A DNA stretch of 64,000 bases from Coccinella septempunctata (GCF_907165205.1 NC_058192.1:4092001-4156000), one strand, 5' to 3'. Numbered from the stretch's first letter, positions 48,761-61,135 are shown. A program made the numbers and translations. The notes: generated from the letters alone by a model not told the origin.

Positions 48761-51700
48761 CGTATATCGATTGATTGGAATTTGTTTTGAATATATTCTC
48801 TTAATTTTTCTGTCTGAACGAATTATTTTTCAGTAGCCTTTGAGAAAATTCCTTGGCACATTTCAATACGTAAACAGTTTACATCTCCCAAACTGTTATC
48901 ATTCTGAACTGAAGATCTCAAAACCAGTATTTTCTCTTCGGTATGAAAGGTTGAAAAATGGTTGCTATATTGCTTTATTCAGAAGTGAGCAGGAATAATA
49001 AGATGCCCATTTCAATATTCTGGTAATATTTTAAAGGTGCAGAAGAGTGTGAAGAGACAAAACTGGTCCCAAAACCTCTCTAACGATTCTAGCCAGGTAG
49101 ACAGGTGTACCCTGAGACTACATCTAAATCGAATTTTATGCTGACAAGTAATAGAATATATATAAATAATCAAACCAAACTAGGAGATAGTGGATATGGA
49201 TATTCAAAATCGATTTCTACTTCTTCGAATAGTTTTCCATTAAACTTGTGTATATAGGCACACTCAATAGTATTATATACACCCACTGGATAAAATGAAA
49301 ATAAAAAAATCCAGTGGCTTGTTTGAAATACCCCCAATTCGAGGTTGAGGAGTTTTTTAGTTTGTTATTCATATCCTGAATGAAACAGAATATTTCATAA
49401 AAATATTTGTCTCGGCCAAAGCAATTCATTTTTGATGTTTTTCCGTTCAGGCAAATATACACATGCCTCGATTATCCAATTGGCTTGTGTTTTGTGTTTC
49501 AACACTCATGTAAAATGTTTGTTTACACGAGAAGTTTTCAGAATATGGTCTAACAATTCTCTTGATAATTTCACATATCAGATATTATTTCATGGTCGTC
49601 TAGATATGAAACAGTATTTGAGTATATCAAACATGAACCCATGTAATATTCATAAAGCATTTTTTCGACCAACATGACGTTTGACAGCTTTGTTGTGGGA
49701 TTTTATAAACAACATCCGCGAAGACAAGTTATCCTATTACAGGTATCTACCTACCACTTCCACACGTACGCTAGAGCAAATGGAATTCTGTGTTAGTACA
49801 CGTTTATCATTGTCTACCTAATTGATTCTCATTACCATACCCATTAGTTTAATTCATTTACCATTTCCCGTGGGCATACGAGTCGGAAAGAGAAATAATT
49901 CGTTGAGATAAAAACACAAACACATAAAGGGGTGAATTTAATATGCACATGAGGAGAATAATCATTATTAATTGTGTGAGAGGCTTCTCCGAACACACTG
50001 ATAATTTTCACTGTCATAAACTGGTCGTGTTTCGAATAATAAATGATAAATTTCGGTTTAGTCGAAAAATTCTCATTCTGATCAGGAGGAACATTTTTAG
50101 GTAAGATGTTACCGAACAGGTTTCAAGATCTAGAGGGTTGGGACAAATGAAAATATTCCTGCATAAAAATATTACAGATTCAAACAAAACTGAAGATTTT
50201 TCGAAATCTTTTGTGTTTAAGGCTATACAGGGTGGCATTTTCTTGTTCAGAAATGGAATCACAATTATTATAATACATCTTCTCTGGCTTCCACAATTGT
50301 GATAAAGAATTCACATCGACAATCTGATTTTCACTTAACTTCTGCCAATTTATTTATGCATCCTAAGAGTCAAGGGCTCTCTGGAGAGTACTCCTCTATC
50401 AAACTATCAACTGTTCGGTTTTCTAGAATCCTCAAAACAGCTCCTATGCATTCCATATCATGAAACAGTAATGGAACTGATTTTTTTGACAGAGGAGGCA
50501 ATATATCATTTTAGAGGTTCAAATCCCTTGCTCGTTTTTGACCCAATAAATCGAGATATTCGAAATCAAGTTTTTGTGCTAGGGTGGAAGCCTTCACCAC
50601 GCTGATTATATCTAGATAGAAGTGGACACTGCGTGAAATTCTCTGTAGATGTCTCGAAACTGTTAAAATTCCAGTTTTTGTCATTTTGATGAACTGAAAA
50701 CGTTTCGACAGAAATTCTTTTTTTGTTCTTTCAATTCGTCCAAAAATACTAAGTTTGTATATCCAATCACCACAAATCCTGAGTGATGCAGTAAAATCCG
50801 ATTGAATGTATAAATAAAATTCAAAGGACATAATATGAGGTCACGCAAACGAGCTTTAATGCTTTTCCGCGGTATACGGTTAGGGTCGTAATACCGTATT
50901 ATTACATCTAATGCCATATTGAAACTTTTCTGAGGGACGGAAGGAAAATCAGCACGGATGGATTCGACATTAGCTCGAACTTTACTGGCGTTCGAGTTAA
51001 TTTCCGTCGGTTCACGGGTATGAAAAGTGGAAATACGAAGAACGTGTTACAGAATTTTTATACGGCTATCGTTGCAGCTGAGAATTCGCGAGAAGATTGC
51101 ATAGAAACTTTTATTAGAATTGAATTCTTCGAAAAACTAAAGGAATCAGTGATTCCTAGAGAAAGGAACACAAAAGTTGAGGAAGCTCATGAATTTTGAT
51201 ACTATTTCAAATTTTCTTTCACCAATTTTTTAAATATGGAACATTTAAATATTTTCTCACTTATATATCTCACTCATTTTTCATTTCTTTTCATTGGGAA
51301 AAAGATGCTCATCTCAATCTTTCTCTCACCCTGCTGTAGCCGGCATGGATCAATCAAAACTCAATTAGCAGGCTCGCAGTCGGTTTTAACGCACAAAACT
51401 TGGAGAATCTATTAGTGCAAGGATTATAGGGATTGTTGCGCCAAATTAGCAGTTGAATAGTAATAACCCTAACAAATGTTGACTAATAGCATAACGATGA
51501 GATTAGTACGCCCCAAACTTCACCCCATACTTATCTGATGCTGCCAACGATAGTCGATGTTTCATAATCCTGGAGATACTCCCTCCCATAAAGCGAAAGT
51601 GTTCGTACTGCTTCTAGTAACTGTCGAAAATCCATTCATCAAGTGCTATTCGAAGAATTGTCAGTCGCCAGCTACTTTTTTCTCTCATCTTTATGACAGA

Positions 51701-51957
51701 GCTACCAATTTTTACGATAAAGAGTGTTGCTGAGAGCTCTAGTAAATGTTTTCCTAAACCAAGCTTATGAGATTGTAAAACACTATTTTTTTTAATATTG
51801 TTGTTGTTTTGATGATCTTCTCTTATTGGTGTTATTTTTTCAGTCTTTTATCGAAGTTGTTAACTAAAAATTGGTTTCAAATCAGAAATGTACTCACATT
51901 TCTCAAAAAATTATGTCAATTTCCGAGTATCTGTTGTGAATGTCTAAAAATATCACT
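48761..51957. other. Non-coding interval
   Basis: About 3.2 kb with no supported gene. TATACAGGGTGGCATTTT near 50223-50240 looks like an isolated end of a CAGGGTG-type repeat. Short frames on both strands have no family motif. Confidence 0.42.
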
Positions 51958-51959
51958 TA

Positions 51960-52888
51960 GAGTCATTCGGGGCAACTGTGCGCACTTTTGCCTTTCAAGC
52001 CATACCCTGTTTCAAATGTTGAAGCTAGGAAAATTAAAACATATTCATAAGATAGAGAATTTTCTAATCTATAAGAAAACATCAAAAAGCAGACAAACAA
52101 AATTGTTTTCTTTCCGCAAAAAAAAATTTATAGAGAAAGTCGGAGTGCGTTCACTTGCCCCGTAATGCGGGTAAGTGTGCGCACCCTCACGGGGTAAGTG
52201 AACGCAGTGCTTAGTGAACCACACAATCAAAACAAATTACAAAATAATGTCCTCAAAATGTTACAATATTAGAGAAATGCTGTTTATTGTCAATACAGAA
52301 GCGCCTTTTTACAAGCAGTGCATTATTGTTCGTGCCACAATTCTTGGTGAACACAACACTTGATACATTCCCCTGTTGGTGGCTCTTCATATTTTTCTGA
52401 ACCAATAGGACAATATTGATCGAGTCTTAACCAAGCAAATCAACAATGTCATAATTTATTCCTCACTGAACAAATGCCCATATAATGAATCTATGCGCAC
52501 ACTTACCCGCGCACACTTTCCCCAGTAAGCCAAAATTTGAATTGACGTTCTTATAGAGTTGAGCAGCTAAGAGAACCTAAAATGTTTTATTATATATTTA
52601 GATTAATATGCCCATGATCGAATGAAATATTGTTTAACACTGAGGGACTCGGAACTTGGATCTGGCAGAATGTGCAGAGATGCTAAAAATTAACAAAAAA
52701 ACTAGTAAATTTGATTGATTGCAAATAAAAAGTTAAAGAAACGTGGCACGGCGCACTCCTATGAAAAACTAATATGGCGATTCTGCGCCCTTGCTTCACC
52801 CAAATGAACCACTCTTTCATACATTGCATAGTCGAGATATACGCACTGCGCACACTTACCCACTGCGCTCAGTTACCCCGAATGACTC
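51960..52888 (-). mobile_element. Family P TIR element, copy C (929 bp, inverted)
   Basis: Inverted relative to copies A and B. TA duplications lie at 51958-51959 and 52889-52890, next to GAGTCATTCGGGG and CCCCGAATGACTC. It is near full length, and the internal GTAAGTGTGCGCA-type sites of copy A are present. The finger relic on the minus strand reads ELWHEQ, stop, CTAC, which supports a C-x2-C...H...C-x2-C finger in the ancestor. Confidence 0.87.
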
Positions 52889-53025
52889 TATATATGATTT
52901 CCACTAAGAATGCTTGAATAAGTTTCAATTTGCAGGCATTGCATTGAAAAATCCAAGGAGAGAGAGCGTATTACTAGAAATTCAAAAACTGCCACATGAA
53001 ATCCTGACTTACAGGACACCCTCTA

Positions 53026-53790
53026 TACAGGGTATTTTAAAAAAAGGTGACTCTGTTTCTAAGAGGTAGAAAACTGAAAAATTATTGGGGTTTGCTCAGT
53101 AAAAAATTTTCGTAAAGCAATCCGTATTCAATAAGAGGCGTTGAAAAAAAATTACATCAAAAAAGAAAAGTCCTCAACCTTTTTGGTGTAAAATTAAATG
53201 ATGTTAAGTTGACTTGAAACTTTGATTAATAAATCTAACCTTAAAAAAGTAATGCTCAATACTTAGTACTTAGTACGAACCATAGACATAGAGACATGGA
53301 CTGAGCAATGTCAGCATGAAAATGTCTTTTTTATAGAAAGAAAGAAAGAGAGAAATGATCGTCGGGCATTTACCTGTCTCTTTTTTGTTTTCATAGAGGT
53401 GAGTGTGGACCAATCAAAATTCTAGAAAAAGACAACTGCATGCCCGACGTGCGTTTCTCTCTGTCACTTTTTTTGACCGTATTTCAATTTCATGCATATA
53501 TATATAAAGGGAAGGCACAGTCCATGTTTATATGTCTATGGTACGAACAGTGTAACAAGCGCCCTCTGAGACTGTCAGATATAAAAACAAATTCATTGGA
53601 TGTATCAGCTTCCAAAACATATTCGTATAAAATTTTGTTACAATGTTGTCAGTAGTTTCGGCAAAATCGTGAAAAATGTGTATAAGTTTTTTTTCTTCAA
53701 CACCCTTTATCTTGAATAAAGCAAACCCCAATTATTTTCAGCTTTCTATCTATCCAAGAGACGAGGTCACTTCTTTTGAAACAGCCTGTA
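53026..53790. mobile_element. TACAGGG-type TIR element carrying a nested MITE
   Basis: Imperfect terminal repeats of about 75 bp: the left has TACAGGGTATTTT, GGTGACTCTGTTTCTAAGAG and ATTATTGGGGTTTGCT; the right has the complements AGCAAACCCCAATTAT and AACAGCCTGTA. TA flanks both ends (53024-53025 and 53791-53792). Removing the nested element and one duplication leaves about 497 bp. No transposase is encoded. Confidence 0.82.
53281..53540. mobile_element. Nested hAT-like MITE (260 bp, 8-bp duplication)
   Basis: The direct repeat GTACGAAC occurs at 53273-53280 and 53541-53548 and flanks inverted ends CATAGACATAGAGACATGGA and TCCATGTTTATATGTCTATG. An 8-bp target duplication is the hallmark of the hAT superfamily. 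The element lies inside the 53026-53790 element and is therefore younger. It has no coding capacity. Confidence 0.87.
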
Positions 53791-53792
53791 TA

Positions 53793-54729
53793 GTAAATAC
53801 AGAAAAAGAACTTTATTCAAGTCTCCAGGATGTGACTTCATAGAATTTTAAAAGGCTGTTTCTGGTGGAACGTTATTATGACGAATGGGGGTTCAATCAA
53901 TCCCCCCTGGAGCTGAAATGACTCGGAAAACTAACTAGCGATTTTGACGTTGACAATCTTCAGTCGATGCCACTTCGGAGCCCTCTGTTCGAGGTACTAA
54001 ATAGCTAAATTGGCCGCCACTCCGTAGGAAATCATCCTGGAGTTTGCGACGTTAATTCGCGAGCTTCTGTTTATTAATTTGTCGCCGGTAGAAATAAATT
54101 CCTGATTCAATTAAATTCGCCGATTTCCGAACGACAGGCCTCTCCTTTTGCCACCGCCGCCGCGCAGCGCAGCCATCTATAATCGAATTGAAACCGAATT
54201 TCTAGTCGACACATTCTCCCGAACGAATTTCTCGAGAAATAACTCGATAAATTTAAAAGCTCCTTAATTATTTGCGTTATGCTACGCTATCTTTGCTCCA
54301 TCGGATGATGTTGGTGAAAATTATTCCATTATTTGGTACTTATTCATTCCACGGGCGGAAAGTGTCGCCGAGTTCTGGATGGAGGGCCGAATTCAGGTTT
54401 ATCTGGCAATTTCCGCGAAATATGAGAGCGCCGTAATTCGACGTGAGTTATAATGCCATTATAATTTTTTCAGGAGTTGATTGCGCCACCAGCGTCTGGA
54501 TTAGAAAGGTCCAGCTCGACCTGGTCGACTAACATCCTGTCCTCAATGCACGAAACTCAACATAAATCAAGGATTTTAAAGGAGAAAGATCATATCTCGA
54601 AAACCGACTACATTTTGCTGTATTTGCCACATTTTACAATGGATGGCGCTGAAAACGTACTGTCAATACAGAAAACTGTTTGATAACAGGGTTTCAGTTA
54701 CACATTTGAAACACAGGTGACGCTCACAT
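53793..54729. other. Non-coding interval, partly CpG-containing
   Basis: About 940 bp. 53920-54470 is GC-richer with CpGs (for example GCCACCGCCGCCGCGCAGCG near 54150). No gene is supported; it may be a regulatory or conserved element. Confidence 0.4.
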
Positions 54730-56478
54730 CACTCTAGTAGTACAGTGACTCTAACGAGACAGTGGCGACAATTGTGGTCTCGTTTTTCATCGTTTTAGCA
54801 AGGATATGGCGGATATAGTCACTTGACGTGACGTGAGCCAATCCTCATTCCGAATTAGAGATCATAGCATTGAAGTCTGTGCTTCTAAGCCGCCATATTC
54901 TTGCTAAATTTCCAATTGTCGCCACTGTGTTTGATATAGTCACTGCATTTAGTAGTACAGTGACTGTATTTTGTAGTACAGTGACTCTATCAAACACAGT
55001 GGCGACAATTGGAAATTTAGCAAGAATATGGCGGCTTAGAAGCACAGGTTTCTATGCTATGATCTCTAATTCGGAATGCGGATTGGCTCACGTCACGTCA
55101 CGTGACCAAATCCGCCATATTCCTGCTAAAACGATGAAAAACTAGACCACAATTGTCGCCACTGTCTCGTTAGAGTCACTGTATTTAGTAGTACAGTGAC
55201 TCTATCAAACACAGTGGCGACAATTGGAAATTTAGCAAGAATATGGCGGCTTAGAAGCACTGATTTCAATGCTATGATCTCTAATTCGGAATGCGGATTG
55301 GCTCACGTCACGTCACGTGACCAAATCCGCCATATTCCTTCTAAAACGATGAAAAACGAGACTACAATTGTCGCCACTGTCTCGTTAGAGTCACTGTATT
55401 TAGCAGTACAGTGACTCTATCAAACACAGTGGCGACAATTGGAAATTTAGCAAGAATGTGGCGGCTTAGAAGCACAGATTTCAATGCTATGATCTCTAAT
55501 TCGGAATGCGGATTGGCTCACGTCACGTCACGTGACCAAATCCGCCATATTCCTGCTAAAACGATGAAAAACTAGACCACAATTGTCGCCACTGTCTCGT
55601 TAGAGTCACTGTATTTAGTAGTACAGTGACTCTATCAAACACAGTGGCGACAATTGGAAATTTAGCAAGAATATGGCGGCTTAGAAGCACTGATTTCAAT
55701 GCTATGATCTCTAATTCGGAATGCGGATTGGCTCACGTCACGTCACGTGACCAAATCCGCCATATTCCTTCTAAAACGATGAAAAACGAGACTACAATTG
55801 TCGCCACTGTCTCGTTAGAGTCACTGTATTTAGCAGTACAGTGACTCTATCAAACACAGTGGCGACAATTGGAAATTTAGCAAGAATGTGGCGGCTTAGA
55901 AGCACAGATTTCAATGCTATGATCTCTAATTCGGAATGCGGATTGGCTCACGTCACGTCACGTGACCAAATCCGCCATATTCCTGCTAAAACGATGAAAA
56001 ACGAGACCACAATTGTCGCCACTGTCTCGTTAGAGTCACTGTATTTAGTAGTACAGTGACTCTATCAAACACAGTGGCGACAATTGGAAATTCAGCAAGA
56101 ATATGGCGGCTTAGAAGCACTGATTTCAATGCTATGATCTCTAATTCGGAATGCGGATTGGCTCACGTCACGTCACGTGACCAAATCCGCCATATTCCTG
56201 CTAAAACGATGAAAAACGAGACCACAATTGTCGCCACTGTCTCGTTAGAGTCACTGTATTTAGTAGTACAGTGACTCTATCGAACACAGTGGCGACAATT
56301 GGAAATTTAGCAGGAATATGGTGGCTTAGAAGCACTGATTTCAATGCTATGATCTCTAATTCGGAATGCGGATTGGCTCACGTCACGTCACGTGACCAAA
56401 TCCGCCATATTCCTGCTAAAACGATGAAACACGAGACCACAATTGTCGCCACTCTCTCGTTAGAGTCACTGTATTTGG
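54730..56478. repeat. 215-bp tandem satellite of palindromic units
   Basis: Seven head-to-tail units start at 54981, 55196, 55411, 55626, 55841, 56056 and 56271 with GTGACTCTATC. One more unit in opposite orientation precedes them (about 54730-54945). Each unit is itself near-palindromic: the left has CAGTGGCGACAATTG and AGCAAGAATATGGCGG, the right has CCGCCATATTCCTGCT and CAATTGTCGCCACTG. CACGTCACGTCACGTGACC lies off-centre. Units 2+3 are duplicated almost exactly as units 4+5, giving a 430-bp higher-order repeat. The open frames of 72 codons in each unit are a by-product. Confidence 0.92.
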
Positions 56479-57859
56479 TAGCTTCATTTTCCATCTTTCT
56501 TCTCTATAATGCTTGACATAAATTTGAACGATAGACTCCATCGATCCGCCGTAAATGGAATAGATCGAATGAAAAATTATTATTATTTTGTCGACTCGTA
56601 CGAAGTCTCCCCTCATAATCACTTAAATTCTGTGCCCATCCCCCTTCATCAAAAACTGATCGCTTAATTGTACCAACCCACCGACCAAATCACTTTCATT
56701 ATTTCTAAAACGAAATCTGTGTACCATCTAAGTTCCGATTTCAATCTAGCAGGACTGTCCTCTAAAGGTGCCTCTCCGATTCATTTACATAAGGCGATCA
56801 ATTATGTTGGTGCCTTTTCCTCCGCCCATTTTTCTGCCTCTAGACTGATTATAAATTCAACGGGTATAAATTAGATTTTTTCATCTTGTGCCGGATTTAT
56901 TTAGGTTTCCAAACAAACAACATCATCCCAGGGGTGGAGAGTGTAGACACCTTAATGAATTTAAGAGCCACCTTTGCATTCCACGATATGTAAATGAGAA
57001 AACTTGTGGCCAGACTAGGAGCTCGAAGATTTTCAGTTCATCGTCTTATAAGACTGAAGAAAATATGGTTTCCCTTGCATGAGAATCAGTCCATGAACGG
57101 AGTGTAAGTTCTAGCATAGTTCAAACTGATTTGGGAGCAGGGAACAGAGTGTTCCAGCAAGGACTACATGAAATTCTTTCGATGATTCAATTCTTCACAA
57201 CTTTAACTTCATAACTAGTTCTGAACACGGGTTAAAACATTGACACGGTCCTGTACCGGTGCAGGGTAGCGTTTGAACGAGAATGTATATTGAAAATACT
57301 CGCCATGATCTTCAACAACTCCAAGTTCATATCAGTTCCCAATAAAACCGAAAATATACAGCGTAAGCCGAGCTACCCTCAACGCAAGCCGTCAAGTTTC
57401 AAGAATTAAAACCCAGACTTCCAACCTAATATGATTATGATGAAATGTGACAAGAGGCAGCTGCACCGTAGTCGCAAGTCAGCCCCGCATGCTGTCTCTC
57501 ATTTTCCGCATTCAATTGGAAGAGAAACGACTACATACATCGAGGGAATTATGCCCTATTGTGTTGGACCTCGCCATTAGAAATAAAATACCTATTTAAT
57601 TACCGCGTCTCCGTGTTACGACTCTATACGTGCTGCCTGTTTCCAGTGCGAGGGTGAAATTGGAGAATTTCGACCACTTTTCCTTCCCCGTTTGGACATG
57701 AGTCACGAATAATTCGTTCCGCAAGAGGAAACAGATTATTGGTTCATTAAGGGCGTTTCTCGATATTGCGGTATGTTCTAGCTAAACCGAATGAACTTGA
57801 GACTGAACGCTGTGATACTTGCCATCTCGAGATACAGAGATATAAGGCAGTTACTGTGG
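56479..57859. other. Non-coding interval
   Basis: About 1.4 kb of apparently unique sequence with no supported gene. 57480-57730 contains CpG-bearing segments. Confidence 0.4.
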
Positions 57860-59340
57860 TACTACACACACACAGTTCAAAGGAAAGGGCTTCCAATTTC
57901 GAGATAAGACAAAACAACCAAGAGCTTTTTGCACGCTCTATGGAACGCCTCAGTTCAACAGTTGATATTCATCCTGTTGCTCCACCTACTTCTACTCACA
58001 AAACGCACAATCTCATAACTGTCACTGCAGTACAAAGAAAGGAGCTCCAAACTGTGGTACACATCGGTTTAACGGTTGATCTCCTTCGTTTTGCTCTTAC
58101 TGCTCTACTTACCTCTTCTCTCATAAGAAAAACTGTCATAACTATCACTGCAGTACAAAGAAAGGGGCTGCAAACAGTGGTACTCACAGGTTTAACAGTT
58201 GATCTTCTTCGTTTTGCTCTTACTGCTCTATTTACTTCTTCTCTCATAAGAAAAACTGTTATAACTATCACTGCAGTACAAAGAAAGGGGCTGCAAACAG
58301 TGGTACACATCGGTTCAACAGTTGATCTTCGTTTTGCTCTTACTGCTCTACTTACTTCTTCTCTCATAAGAAAAACTGTCATAACTATCACTGCAGTACA
58401 AAGAATGGGGCTGCAAACAGTGGTACACATCGGTTTAACAGTTGATTCTCTTCGTTTTGCTCTTACTGCTCTACTTACTTCTTCTCTCATAAGAAAAATT
58501 GTCATAACTATCACTGCAGTACAAAGAAAGGGGCTGCAAAAAGTGGTACTCACAGGTTTAACAGTTGATCTTCTTCGTTTTGCTCTTACTGCTCTACTTA
58601 CTTCTTCTCTCATAAGAAAAACTGTCATAACTATCACTGCAGCACAAAGAAAGGGACTGCAAACAGTGGTACTCACTGGTTTAACAGTTGATCTTCTTCT
58701 TGTTGCTCTTAATGCTCTACTCACATTTGCTCACATCAGAAAAACTGTCATAACTGACACTGCAGTACACAGAAAGGCGCTGCCAATGTCTTGATAAGGC
58801 AAACCACCATCTCAAAAGCCAACAAATCGTTTTCGATCTTGTATATTTCATTTCCTTTAACACCAAAAGTTAACTATCACTGCAGTACAAAGAATGGGGC
58901 TGCAAACAGTGGTACACATCGGTTTAACAGTTGATTCTCTTCGTTTTGCTCTTACTGCTCTACTTACTTCTTCTCTCATAAGAAAAACTGTCATAACTAT
59001 CACTGCAGTACAAAGAAAGGGGCTGCAAAAAGTGGTACTCACAGGTTTAACAGTTTATCTTCTTCGTTTTGCTCTTACTGCTCTACTTACTTCTTCTCTC
59101 ATAAGAAAAATTGTCATAACTATCACTGCAGTACAAAGAAAGGGGCTGCAAACAGTGGTACTCACTGGTTTAACAGTTGATCTTCTTCTTGTTGCTCTTA
59201 ATGCTCTACTCACATTTGCTCACATCAAAAAAACTGTCATAACTGACACTGCAGTACACAGAAAGGAGCTGCCAATGTCTCGATAAGGCAAACCAACATC
59301 TCAAAAGCCAACAATTCGTTTTCGATGTTGTATATTTCAT
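57860..59340. repeat. 120-bp tandem repeat array, partly duplicated with flank
   Basis: Units of 120 bp (with variants of about 117 and 123 bp) share ATCACTGCAGTACAAAGAAA and TTCGTTTTGCTCTTACTGCT. The main run is about 58010-58795, with a degenerate unit upstream from 57860. From about 58384 the last units and their 3' flank recur at 58872-59340, offset about 488 bp, so this is a tandem segmental duplication. Since unit length stays a multiple of three, both strands are open over long distances (57766-58794 plus; 57996-58724 minus) with 40-residue repeats. No protein family is recognised. Confidence 0.88.
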
Positions 59341-60236
59341 TACCCTCAATACCAAAAGACATACGCGTAAAACTGGAGATAACTGTAGGGATCTGATCTC
59401 ATAAATCGACTTTCGAGCAAAAAACTGAGAGATACAGATACACTCTTGAAGAGTGTTCCTTCTGGGTGTAATGATTAGATTACAACTGATATACAACTGA
59501 GTACTAATTTCTTTATGAAAACCTCAGGAGCTCCTGTGGTTTCACACACCTGTTCCTACAGCTCGAAAATGCTCAATGCGAAAAAAATACGTCGCAATCC
59601 ATGTTTATCGCCTCAATTATCGATATCTTATCGACAGAACAAGTCGATTACACGTATTCAGGAATGTCCCCGAGCCTTTTTCGCATTAACTCCATCAATT
59701 CGAGTTTTACGAAAGGCAACGGACTGGTTCTAAGTTATTAATTGCACGGCATTTCCACCGAATCGCCTCCTTTTTATGCAGTCATATTTATTATTCAGAC
59801 ACGCGATCACGTACTTACCATAAAAATGAAAAATTTCGCTTGACAAATTCATTTCCGCACCAGACACGAACTGGGTGCGTTTCCATTCATAATTCTGGAT
59901 CGGAACGGGGAGTGTTCCTGATTTCGAAGGAGTATTGCAAGACTGGAATTCGTAGACAAGCGTTGAGTCCGGGTTTGGGGCGTTTTTTTCACGATTTGAA
60001 TGGTTCAGCTTTCAGGAATCCATTGGGAGTTGGAAATCGCTAAAAAAATTAATTTAGGTTTTGTTGAGACTTCCTTTCAAGCTTACCGACTCTCCTAAAC
60101 AATTCCAGGAGTTCTTTAATGACAATAAGAAAAAAATGTGGGTGAGAGAATTTTCAGAATTTGTATCAATCATGAATCAAATCAAAACAGGGGAGATAGT
60201 TCAAATATCCTCGTTTCTCTAAAAGCCACAGTTATA
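59341..60236. other. Non-coding interval
   Basis: About 900 bp without supported genes. 59520-59730 has several CpGs. Nothing matches other parts of the window. Confidence 0.4.
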
Positions 60237-60894
60237 GAGGGAGTCCGGGAGACTTGCACAGGTAGGAGACTTGAACCACCTCAATTATTTCAATTCAAAT
60301 TTTGCGCTTCCGGTATCGACATACTCGTAACAAGGCACAACTAGTGGCGGCTCCATTTTGGCCGCCATCAGAACAGTTCGGGAGTGAGTGATTTTGTTGT
60401 TAGGAAGTAAGAAATTGAATAATTTTTGTTTGTTGCACTGTCTGAAAAGTTTAATAGGTGAGTGGTGTTATTTAGTTTTATTGCTTTCATTGATTAATAT
60501 TGTTTTACAAACGATGAGCCTTTTTAATAATAGTTGTAAAAGTTTCAAGAAACATCTGTTGAATAGACTAAAAGGGAGTGCGGGAGACTTGACTCATGCT
60601 ATGGTTGGAAGACATCATCAGTCGTCCAAGTTTCCCGCACTGAGCTTAGATCATATTCTGCTTCAAAAGAACAATAATAGAAATAAATATACCCAAATAT
60701 ACAAAGCTTCAAAGAAGTAAAGAACATATTGGAAATAAGTGAAAGTGACTCTGAAATAGAAAATATCTATTTCATACGCTGATACCTGTGATGATGGAAA
60801 CCTTGACATAGACAGTCGTTGGTCATTATAAATTGTTTTGTTTCAATGTTTTTTCTGACGAACAAACTGATGGTTAAGTCTCTTTCGCCCCCTG
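60237..60894 (+). mobile_element. Possible degenerate pogo/Tigger-like element
   Basis: The motif GGGAGACTTG occurs at 60247-60256 and 60582-60591, with variants at 60263 (TAGGAGACTTG) and inverted near 60630 (CAAGTTTCCCGC). The region starts TA-GAGGGAGTCCGGGAG and may end near CTCTTTCGCCCCCTG, a weak inverted match. Near 60707-60765 the plus strand reads VKNILEISESDSEIENI, an acidic Ser/Asp/Glu linker like those ahead of the finger in Tigger-type transposases. The organisation resembles family P, but no sequence identity was seen. Limits and family are tentative. Confidence 0.35.
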
Positions 60895-61012
60895 TTCAAC
60901 TCTTCTAAGGGTTAGGGATACATGAACCAATTTTCCTAAAAGAATTGCTGTACTCAAAATGTTCATCTCACCATCACTCCACTATTATTATCTATCGTTA
61001 CCTATTTGGAGT

Positions 61013-61130
61013 TACAGATCTGAAACTTAAACCTTCTTAAGTAATTTTCACGTAGAATCCACTGACGAGCTCAAAATATTTTTTCATTTCGAATCACTAA
61101 GCGAAGTTTCGTTTTTTAAACGCAAACTCT
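61013..61130 (-). repeat. Half copy of the fold-back repeat at 20.4-20.66 kb
   Basis: The segment with CACGTAGAATCCACTGACGA and GCTCAAAATATTTTTTCATT is the reverse complement of about 20541-20640 with few changes. It abuts the truncated 5' end of the Tc1-type copy at 61136. Confidence 0.75.
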
Positions 61131-61135
61131 CATTG

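Noticed and set aside
54730..56478. CRISPR-like array of regular repeats
   Set aside because: Units are contiguous 215-bp copies with no variable spacers, in a eukaryotic setting.
55196..56516. Series of 72-81-codon open frames with nearly the same protein
   Set aside because: They are produced by the 215-bp satellite; the unit length is not a multiple of three, starts are GTG and the frames stop at each unit border.
57996..58724. 242-codon arginine-rich frame on the minus strand
   Set aside because: Shadow of the 120-bp tandem repeat; it has no recognised family and no flanking gene signals.
60255..60300. GGTAGGAGACTTGAACCACC as a possible tRNA fragment
   Set aside because: No cloverleaf fits, and the phrase belongs to the GGGAGACTTG repeat of the same region.
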